Below are positions 48,991 to 54,755 of a stretch of 54,755 nt of DNA, piece after piece. Position 1 is the first letter of the stretch, and every line of letters starts with the position of its first letter. Source of the stretch: an uncultured Pelagibacteraceae bacterium (lineage in GTDB: Bacteria; Pseudomonadota; Alphaproteobacteria; Pelagibacterales; Pelagibacteraceae). The stretch spans positions 1 through 54,755 of the forward strand of contig CACKMG010000004.1 in the NCBI GenBank assembly GCA_902601235.1, written 5' to 3'. Made by a program: the position numbers and the translations under genes. Under the pieces are notes generated by a model. The model did no database searches, was not told the DNA's origin, and worked only from the letters and a program-made list of their open reading frames with translations.

Positions 48991-50697
48991 ATGATTTTAT
49001 CTCTTTTTTTATTTTTTCTAATTTCATTATTAATTTTATTTTCAACTATAGGTTACGGATTAGTAGTAACAAAATTTCTCAAATTTGAAGGTTTTAATTA
49101 TAATTATGGATTAATTGGTTTTTTAGGACTTTTTATTTTAAGTATTATTGCAAGTCTAACACACTTATTTGCACCTCATAATTATATTCATAATATCTTT
49201 ATTATTTTAATTGGAGTTTTCAGTTTGATTTATATTGATAGAAAAAAATTTGAAAAATTAAAATATATTTCAATTATATTTGTTTTATTATTCATTTGTA
49301 TTTTAATGGCTAAGAATAATGAGGATTTTGGCTTCTATCATTTGCCTAACTCACTTCAATTTGCCCAACAAAAACTTCAATTTGGTTTAGGAAATCTCAA
49401 TCATGGTTTTAAACATATAAGTTCTCTTTTTATGATTATGTCATTGAATTATTTACCATTATTTGAATATTATATTTTTAACCTCACCAATCTTCTGTTT
49501 CTCACATTTTTAGTTTCTTTTATATTAATAGAAATTTATTTAAGGAAAAAAAATAATTTGAATTTAACAAATTTAATTCTTTGCTTGTTCTTAATTTTAT
49601 TTCTAGCTAAATTTAGTAGATTAGCAGAATATGGCTCAGATATTTCTGGTCAAATAATAATAGCTATTTATTTTTTTTATCTTTTAGAATTTTTTTATAA
49701 TAAAAAAATTGAATTAAAATCCAGAATTAATTATTTGAAGCTTTCGATGATAATGATTACATTTGCGATTTCATTAAAGTTTATATCAGTAATTTATTCA
49801 GTTTTGCTTTTAATATTATTCATATCAGTTGAAAAAAAAAAACAAATTATTCTAAAATTATTGAAAATTGACTTCTTATTTTTGATTTTTTTATCATTGA
49901 GCCTATTTATTTTTTTAAATTTTTCTGCAACTGGTTGTTTAATTTATCCAGTAGAAAAATTATGTTTTTCAGAAAAATTTAAATGGGCAATAAGTTCTGA
50001 AACTGTAAATTATTTAAATCTTTACTATGAAGTTTGGGCAAAAGGTGGAGCAGGACCAGGCTTTGGTACTGAGGATCAAGAAAAATATGTGCTTAATTCG
50101 AATTGGATACCAAATTGGTTTAAAGTTTATTTTATTGGAAAATTTTCAGATTATATTTTGGTTACATTATTAATACTAATAATATTTATCTCATTTTTTT
50201 ATAAAGATATTTTTTTACATAAAAACAAATTAAATAAAAAAAAAAAAGGTTATTCTATAATTTATTTTTCAATAATTTTAATTTTCTTATTATGGTTTTT
50301 TAATTTTCCAACCTTGAGGTATGCAGGATATATTATTGTATTTTCACTATTGACTTTCCCATTTATATTTCTAATTGAAAAAAAAATTAATTTTCATTCA
50401 CGCAAAGTATTAAAAAAAATCTCCATAATTTTTTTAATCTCATATACTGTTTTCCTAACTAAAAATATTACTAGAATAAATGATGAACTTAAATTAAAAG
50501 AAAATGATCATCATAATTTTAAAAATTTTCCATTTTTTTGGACAAAAAATAGTGAATTTAAAAAAGTAGTAATAAATGGACATGATTTATATTTGACCGA
50601 AGGCGCATGCTGGTCTGTGCCGTCTACATGTATTAGAGGACAAGGGGGTTTAAATATTACAAAAAAGAACAATTATATTTTTTATCATAAAGAATGA
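48991..50697 (+). CDS. Polytopic membrane protein, GT-C or polymerase-like
   Basis: This is a 568-aa protein with about 10-12 hydrophobic segments spread over residues 1-480 and a short non-membrane C-terminal tail. MAKNNEDFGFYHLPNSLQFAQQ (near residue 107) contains a D-x-x-x-Y-H pattern. This resembles the catalytic loop of GT-C enzymes or the LIC_10190-type membrane family. A large loop with YYEVWAKGGAGPGFGTEDQEK lies between later helices. Cysteines occur in FSATGCLIYPVEKLCF and the tail (EGACWSVPSTC). It sits where a Wzy-type polymerase or periplasmic glycosyltransferase would be expected. No other polymerase candidate was seen in the window. Function inferred. Confidence 0.6.
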   Translation: MILSLFLFFLISLLILFSTIGYGLVVTKFLKFEGFNYNYGLIGFLGLFILSIIASLTHLFAPHNYIHNIFIILIGVFSLIYIDRKKFEKLKYISIIFVLLFICILMAKNNEDFGFYHLPNSLQFAQQKLQFGLGNLNHGFKHISSLFMIMSLNYLPLFEYYIFNLTNLLFLTFLVSFILIEIYLRKKNNLNLTNLILCLFLILFLAKFSRLAEYGSDISGQIIIAIYFFYLLEFFYNKKIELKSRINYLKLSMIMITFAISLKFISVIYSVLLLILFISVEKKKQIILKLLKIDFLFLIFLSLSLFIFLNFSATGCLIYPVEKLCFSEKFKWAISSETVNYLNLYYEVWAKGGAGPGFGTEDQEKYVLNSNWIPNWFKVYFIGKFSDYILVTLLILIIFISFFYKDIFLHKNKLNKKKKGYSIIYFSIILIFLLWFFNFPTLRYAGYIIVFSLLTFPFIFLIEKKINFHSRKVLKKISIIFLISYTVFLTKNITRINDELKLKENDHHNFKNFPFFWTKNSEFKKVVINGHDLYLTEGACWSVPSTCIRGQGGLNITKKNNYIFYHKE

Positions 50698-51449
50698 AAA
50701 AAAAACCATTAATTTCAGTTATTATTACATATTATAAAAAAAAAGATTTTATTAAGAGAACTTTAAAATCAATTTTTAGTCAGACTTATAAAAATTTTGA
50801 AGTAATTTTTGTTTTTGATGAAGATGATACTGAAGATATAGAATATTTAAAATTACTTTTAATTAAATTTAAAAAAAAAAAAATTATAATAAATAAAAAA
50901 AATTTAGGAGTTGCGAAATCTAGAAATTTAGCAATTAAAAACTCAAAGGGAAAATATTTAGCATTCATAGACGCAGATGATATTTGGAAAAAAAATAAAT
51001 TGTCAAAACAATTGAATTTTATGGAGAAAAATTCTTATTATTTTTCTTTTACGTCTTATACAGTTATTGATGAAAAGGATAAAATTCTTAAGCAAATAAA
51101 AGTAAATTCTGATGCAAATTATTCCAATCTAATTAAATCAAATTTTATTGGTCTTAGTACAGTAATGATAAATAAAAAAGAGATACCAAATTTAAACTTT
51201 CCAAATTTAAGTACCCAAGAAGATTTTGGTCTATGGTTAAAGTTGGCAAGAAAAGGCTTTAAACTTAAACATTTAAATCAGACATTATCATTCTGGAGAG
51301 ATTGTAAAAACTCTTTATCATCAAGTACTTTCATAAAATTAAAAGATGCTTTTAAATTATATTATATTTATGAAAAAAAAAATTTAACATCCTCATTTTT
51401 TAGTGTATTAATTTTATCCTATAACAAGTTAATCAAATATTTTAACTAA
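50694..51449 (+). CDS. GT2-family glycosyltransferase
   Basis: This is a 251-aa GT-A enzyme. LISVIITYYKKKDFIKRTLKSIFSQTYKNFEVIFVFD is the standard start; DDTED replaces the usual DGSTD. NLGVAKSRNLAIKNSKGKYLAFIDADDIW has the N-x-G...D-x-D pattern, and TQEDFGLWLKLARKGFKLKHL is the acceptor-side E-D block. The start overlaps the membrane-protein stop by 4 bp. An A13 run (50871-50883) lies inside the frame but does not disturb it. Donor unknown. Confidence 0.88.
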   Translation: MKKKPLISVIITYYKKKDFIKRTLKSIFSQTYKNFEVIFVFDEDDTEDIEYLKLLLIKFKKKKIIINKKNLGVAKSRNLAIKNSKGKYLAFIDADDIWKKNKLSKQLNFMEKNSYYFSFTSYTVIDEKDKILKQIKVNSDANYSNLIKSNFIGLSTVMINKKEIPNLNFPNLSTQEDFGLWLKLARKGFKLKHLNQTLSFWRDCKNSLSSSTFIKLKDAFKLYYIYEKKNLTSSFFSVLILSYNKLIKYFN

Positions 51450-51450
51450 A

Positions 51451-52503
51451 TTGAAAAAAAAAGCTTTAATTACTGGAATAACAGGTCAAGATGGATCATA
51501 TCTTGCAGAGTTTCTTTTAAAAAAAGGTTATGCTGTGCATGGTATTAAAAGGAAATCATCAACTTTTAATACAAATAGAATAGATCATATTTACAAAGAC
51601 ATTCATTCAAGATCAAATTTTCGACTACACTATGGAGATTTGGCAGACTCAAATAGTATTGTAAACGTAATTAATAAAATAAAACCAAATGAGATTTATA
51701 ATCTAGGTGCACAAAGTCATGTTGGGCATTCTTTTGAAATTCCAGAATATACTTCTGAGGTCTCAGGATTAGGAACATTGAGAGTTTTAGAGGCCATGAG
51801 ATTTTTAAATTTAAAAAAAACTAAATTTTATCAAGCAAGCACTTCTGAACTTTTTGGAGAAAAACCAAACAAAGTAAATTCTTTTGATGAAAAATCTCTT
51901 ATGGTTCCAAAATCTCCTTATGGTGTATCAAAATTATACTCTTACTATATTACTAAAGTTTATAGAGAGGCATATGGTTTTTTTGCATGTAATGGGATCT
52001 TATTTAACCATGAAAGTCCTAGAAGAGGGGAAACTTTCGTTACAAGAAAAATTACAATGTATTTTGCAAAAAAAATTTTGGGTTCGAAAGATATTCTGTA
52101 CTTAGGAAATCTAAATGCTAAGAGAGATTGGGGTCATGCAAAAGATTATACAGAAATGCAATGGAAAATTCTTCAAAAATCAAAACCTGATGATTATGTT
52201 ATCGCAACAGGCAAAACTACAAGTGTAAGAGATTTTGTAAACGAATGCTGCAGATATCTTAACCTAAAAATAATTTGGTCAGGAAAAGGTGTAAATGAAA
52301 GAGGGTATTTAATAAGAAATAAAAAAAAGGAACTTATAATTAAAGTAGATAGCAAATATTACAGACCACTAGAAATAGATTATCTTAAGGGTAATCCAAA
52401 AAAGGCATTTAGAGAATTAAAATATAAACTTAAACATAGTTTTAAAGATCTTGTTAAAGATATGTTAGACTCAGATATATCTATTTTGAAAAAAAATAAA
52501 TGA
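51451..52503 (+). CDS. gmd: GDP-mannose 4,6-dehydratase
   Basis: This is a 350-aa extended SDR enzyme. It converts GDP-mannose to GDP-4-keto-6-deoxymannose. ALITGITGQDGSYLAEFLLKKGY (NADP loop), NLGAQSHVGHSF, FYQASTSELFGE, and SPYGVSKLYSYY (Tyr-x-x-x-Lys) are present. GILFNHESPRRGETFVTRKI and NLNAKRDWGHAKDYTE are strictly typical. The start is TTG at 51451, 1 bp after the GT2 stop. Any later start would lose the NADP loop. Its stop overlaps fcl by 4 bp. No GDP-mannose synthesis gene (manC) was seen in the window. Confidence 0.95.
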   Translation: MKKKALITGITGQDGSYLAEFLLKKGYAVHGIKRKSSTFNTNRIDHIYKDIHSRSNFRLHYGDLADSNSIVNVINKIKPNEIYNLGAQSHVGHSFEIPEYTSEVSGLGTLRVLEAMRFLNLKKTKFYQASTSELFGEKPNKVNSFDEKSLMVPKSPYGVSKLYSYYITKVYREAYGFFACNGILFNHESPRRGETFVTRKITMYFAKKILGSKDILYLGNLNAKRDWGHAKDYTEMQWKILQKSKPDDYVIATGKTTSVRDFVNECCRYLNLKIIWSGKGVNERGYLIRNKKKELIIKVDSKYYRPLEIDYLKGNPKKAFRELKYKLKHSFKDLVKDMLDSDISILKKNK

Positions 52504-53447
52504 AAAAATCAGATTATATATTTATTGCAGGACATAAAGGTCTTGTAGGAAGCTCAATATTAAGTTTATTAAAAAATAAGGGCTATAAAAATTTAATCGT
52601 AGTTACTAGAAAAAAACTTGATTTAAGAGACTCAAATAAAGTTTTAAAATATTTTAAAAATAAGAGAATTGATTACATGATAATGGCTGCTGCAAAAGCA
52701 GGCGGTATAATGGCCAATAGCTTGAATCAGAAAGATTTTTTTCTAAATAATATTCAAATACAAAATTCTTTGTTACAAATGGCTTTAAAGAAAAAAATTA
52801 GGAGAACAATTTATCTTGGAACATCTTGTATTTATCCTAAATTCTCAAAGACTCCTATAAAAGAGGAAAGTTTACTTACTGGAAGTTTAGAAAAAACTAA
52901 TCAATGTTATGCTATTGCTAAAATAGCAGGTATAAAATTTTGCGAGACATTATATGAAGATCATAATTTAGATATTATATGTCTGATGCCTACTAATGTT
53001 TATGGCGAAAATGACAAATTCGATGCAATTGATGGACATGTGATTCCAGCAATGATTAAAAAAATTGAAAATGCAAAAAAAAAAGGTAATAAATTTGTTA
53101 AACTCCTTGGATCTGGTAAGCCTCTGAGAGAATTTATTCATTCTGATGACTTAGCTTCGGCAATACTTCTATCTCTCGAAATAAAGAAAAAAATTTTAGA
53201 GAAAAAGTTCAATAATAAATTACCGATATTAAATGTTGGTACTAAAAATAATATATCAATTAAAAAATTATCAAATTTAATTGCGAGATATATTAATTTT
53301 AGAGGTAAAATAATTTTTGATAAAAACTTTCCGGATGGAACATATAAAAAAAATCTAGACTCAAGCAAAATTAATAAATTAGGATGGTCTCCCAAAATTA
53401 ATTTTTACGAGGGTTTAAAAAAAGTAATTAGATCAAGGATTAATTAA
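52500..53447 (+). CDS. fcl: GDP-L-fucose synthase
   Basis: This is a 315-aa SDR epimerase/reductase that finishes GDP-L-fucose from the Gmd product. IFIAGHKGLVGSSILSLL (NADP loop), AAAKAGGIMANS, LGTSCIYPKFS (catalytic Cys) and YAIAKIAGIKFCE (Tyr-x-x-x-Lys) are present. MPTNVYGENDKFD, GHVIPAMI (catalytic His) and LREFIHSDDLA also fit. It is translationally coupled to gmd by a 4-bp overlap. GDP-fucose would feed the two fucosyltransferase-like enzymes at 36897-38938. Confidence 0.95.
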   Translation: MKKSDYIFIAGHKGLVGSSILSLLKNKGYKNLIVVTRKKLDLRDSNKVLKYFKNKRIDYMIMAAAKAGGIMANSLNQKDFFLNNIQIQNSLLQMALKKKIRRTIYLGTSCIYPKFSKTPIKEESLLTGSLEKTNQCYAIAKIAGIKFCETLYEDHNLDIICLMPTNVYGENDKFDAIDGHVIPAMIKKIENAKKKGNKFVKLLGSGKPLREFIHSDDLASAILLSLEIKKKILEKKFNNKLPILNVGTKNNISIKKLSNLIARYINFRGKIIFDKNFPDGTYKKNLDSSKINKLGWSPKINFYEGLKKVIRSRIN

Positions 53448-53455
53448 TATTAATA

Positions 53456-54487
53456 ATGGATTTAAAAAATTTATTTTTTATATTTCTAATATTCATTACT
53501 CTTTTTAGTATTTTTAAAAAAAAAAATTTTCTTATAGATAATGTTTCTTATTCAAGCCATAAGATTATAGGTGCAGAAAATAAATCTCCAGTAGTAATTG
53601 GAGGTTTATATATATTAGTAGTATATTTAATTTTTTTTTATAATCATCCATTGGTGTTTGTAGCATCAATGATTTGTATTACTCTTTTGGGCCTAATGTC
53701 AGATCAAAATATTTTGACAAATCCAAACAAAAGATTAATTTTTCAAATTTTGATTTTATTATTACTATCATATTTCGAAGATTTACAGATTAAAGACGTT
53801 AAATTTGATATCTTAAATTTGTTTTTATCCAATGAATACTTCAATCTTTTTTTTACTGTTTTCTGTTTAGCGATTTTAATTAATGGGAGTAATTTTTTAG
53901 ATGGTTTAAATGGTCTTCTAGCCGGTTATTATTTAATGATTTTAATTTCGATAATAATTCTAGCTAATTTTTACACAAATGTAGATATAATCGATTATAA
54001 TTTTGTAACCACTCTAATATTTGTCTTGTTCATTTTTTTTATTTTTAATATTTTTGGTTTAGTTTATTTGGGAGATAGTGGCAGTTATCTCCTTTCATTA
54101 TTAATCGGTGTTTATCTTATCAAATTTAATTATAACAATAATTTTTTATCACCCTATTACGTGGCAGTTTTATTGTGGTATCCTGCTTTTGAAAATTTTT
54201 TTTCACTTTTTAGAAGAATTTTAAAAAAACAAAAAACATCTTTACCTGATAATTTACATTTACATCAAATTATCTTTTTATATTTACAAAATAAGAAAGT
54301 TTTTAAAAAAAAAATATTAAATCCTTTATGCAGTTTTTTAATTCTACTAATTAGTTTACCTGGATTATTATTTGCTTATAATTTTCCAGCAAAATCCTCT
54401 ATACTTGTATCAGTTATTTTTTTTAATATATCTTTATACTTAATATTATACTATTTTTTTTTTAAAAATCTTGTGCTCAAAAAATAA
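53456..54487 (+). CDS. WecA/MraY-family polyprenyl-phosphate sugar-1-phosphate transferase
   Basis: This is a 343-aa membrane protein with about nine to ten helices. It starts glycan synthesis by loading a sugar-1-phosphate onto undecaprenyl phosphate. GGLYI (49-53), LGLMSDQNILTNPNKRL (78-94), INGSNFLDGLNGLLAG (142-157), YLGDSGSYLL (204-213) and LPDNLHLHQ (263-271) follow the family order. In the first acidic motif, usually DD, the first Asp is Ser82, as in a subset of related surface-glycan enzymes. The stop lies inside the 3' end of the convergent GT2 gene, overlapping by 42 bp. Confidence 0.88.
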   Translation: MDLKNLFFIFLIFITLFSIFKKKNFLIDNVSYSSHKIIGAENKSPVVIGGLYILVVYLIFFYNHPLVFVASMICITLLGLMSDQNILTNPNKRLIFQILILLLLSYFEDLQIKDVKFDILNLFLSNEYFNLFFTVFCLAILINGSNFLDGLNGLLAGYYLMILISIIILANFYTNVDIIDYNFVTTLIFVLFIFFIFNIFGLVYLGDSGSYLLSLLIGVYLIKFNYNNNFLSPYYVAVLLWYPAFENFFSLFRRILKKQKTSLPDNLHLHQIIFLYLQNKKVFKKKILNPLCSFLILLISLPGLLFAYNFPAKSSILVSVIFFNISLYLILYYFFFKNLVLKK

Positions 54488-54755
54488 CTTAATCATCTCT
54501 GTTAAAATTAATAAACCATCTTTAAATTCATTTACTTTTTTTTTCCCCCCTATACGTTTTTTTTCATAAGAGGGTATTGTTTTATATTTCATTTTTGCTA
54601 ATTCCATTTTAAGAGGAAGTTCAACACAAAATCTAAAATCATTTGATTTAATATTAAGCTTTTTAAATGAATCAGTATTACCCATTAAGAATGTATAAAG
54701 AATATCTGAAATTTTTAGTGAAAAAAATAGATTTCCCATCAAAGAAAAAAATTTG
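54446..54755 (-). CDS. C-terminal end of a GT2 (dolichol-phosphate-mannose-type) glycosyltransferase, cut by window edge
   Basis: The frame is open to the last bases of the window, so the gene begins outside. The visible ~100 residues read ELPLKMELAKMKYKTIPSYEKKRIGGKKKV followed by a short NEFKDGLLILTEMIK segment. This matches the basic R-x-G-x-S/K-K...D-G end found after the catalytic domain of GT2 polyprenyl-phosphate mannosyl/glucosyl transferases. Its last 42 bp overlap the end of the convergent WecA-like gene. Confidence 0.7.
   Translation of the reverse strand, partial: KFFSLMGNLFFSLKISDILYTFLMGNTDSFKKLNIKSNDFRFCVELPLKMELAKMKYKTIPSYEKKRIGGKKKVNEFKDGLLILTEMIKLFFEHKIFKKKIV

Noticed and set aside
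1..54755. CRISPR arrays, tRNA or rRNA genes, insertion sequences, phage integrases
   Set aside because: I looked for regularly spaced repeats, GC-richer RNA-like islands and transposase motifs and saw none. Short A/T repeats are composition effects.
1..54755. A PAPS-dependent sulfotransferase to partner the sulfate-activation homologues
   Set aside because: No protein in the window shows a convincing 5'-phosphosulfate-binding start motif; absence from the rest of the genome cannot be judged.

Overview
The window is a dense, extremely A+T-rich surface-carbohydrate island. It has very short intergenic gaps, Lys/Asn/Ile/Phe-rich proteins, many homopolymeric A/T runs, frequent strand switches, and no rRNA, tRNA, transposase or phage gene that I can recognise. 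This best fits the hypervariable cell-surface region of a SAR11-type marine alphaproteobacterium (Candidatus Pelagibacter). The assignment is an inference from composition, compactness and gene content, because no taxonomic marker gene is present.

Layout. 1-6929: the end of an unknown gene, then a minus-strand block with a CMP-sugar synthetase (pseF-like), a frameshifted acyltransferase, a TylF-type methyltransferase, an unknown 526-aa protein and a GT-B transferase. 6988-11113 (plus): LicD-like protein, PQQ-dehydrogenase-like beta-propeller, pseI, methyltransferase. 11115-13484 (minus): carbamoyltransferase and PIG-L deacetylase. 13583-15417 (plus): an APS-kinase-like protein and an HEPD/MPnS-family phosphonate oxygenase. 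15423-17672 (minus): three methyltransferases. 17756-20632 (plus): PglK/MsbA-like ABC flippase and a glycosyltransferase. 20629-24903 (minus): AroE-like, DAHP-synthase-like, Gfo/Idh oxidoreductase, glycosyltransferase and CMP-acyl-sugar synthetase. 24992-35886 (plus): pseB, pseC, glycosyltransferases, sugar epimerase, aminotransferase, acetyltransferase, acyltransferase and a STELLO-like protein. 35921-47788 (minus): a methyltransferase, two fucosyltransferase-like paralogues, and a phosphonate operon (dehydrogenase, ppd, pepM, nucleotidyltransferase, CDP-glycerophosphotransferase-like, pyruvate-kinase-like, ATP-sulfurylase-like, GT4). 47865-54487 (plus): GT4, polytopic membrane protein, GT2, gmd, fcl and a WecA/MraY-like initiating transferase. 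The window ends in the 3' part of a GT2 gene.

How the parts work together. WecA-like initiation, about ten glycosyltransferases and the ABC flippase would build and export a lipid-linked glycan. Precursor pathways visible are pseudaminic acid (pseB, pseC, pseI, pseF; no pseG or pseH in the window) and GDP-fucose (gmd, fcl). There is also a possible unusual CMP-activated 3-deoxy-ulosonic acid, and a phosphonate made from PEP through phosphonopyruvate, phosphonoacetaldehyde and 2-hydroxyethylphosphonate. Methyl-, acyl-, carbamoyl- and phospho-transferases would decorate the glycan.

The most interesting observations are these. (1) The phosphonate pathway is split over two loci about 23 kb apart, and a sulfate-activation homologue sits beside each part; a pyruvate-kinase homologue sits in the main operon. 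(2) A five-gene operon pairs a substrate-shifted DAHP-synthase and shikimate-dehydrogenase with a CMP-sugar synthetase. (3) A 109-bp perfect repeat lies inside otherwise diverged tandem fucosyltransferase-like genes. (4) A single-base frameshift in an A7 run cuts the catalytic end off an acyltransferase/SGNH protein.
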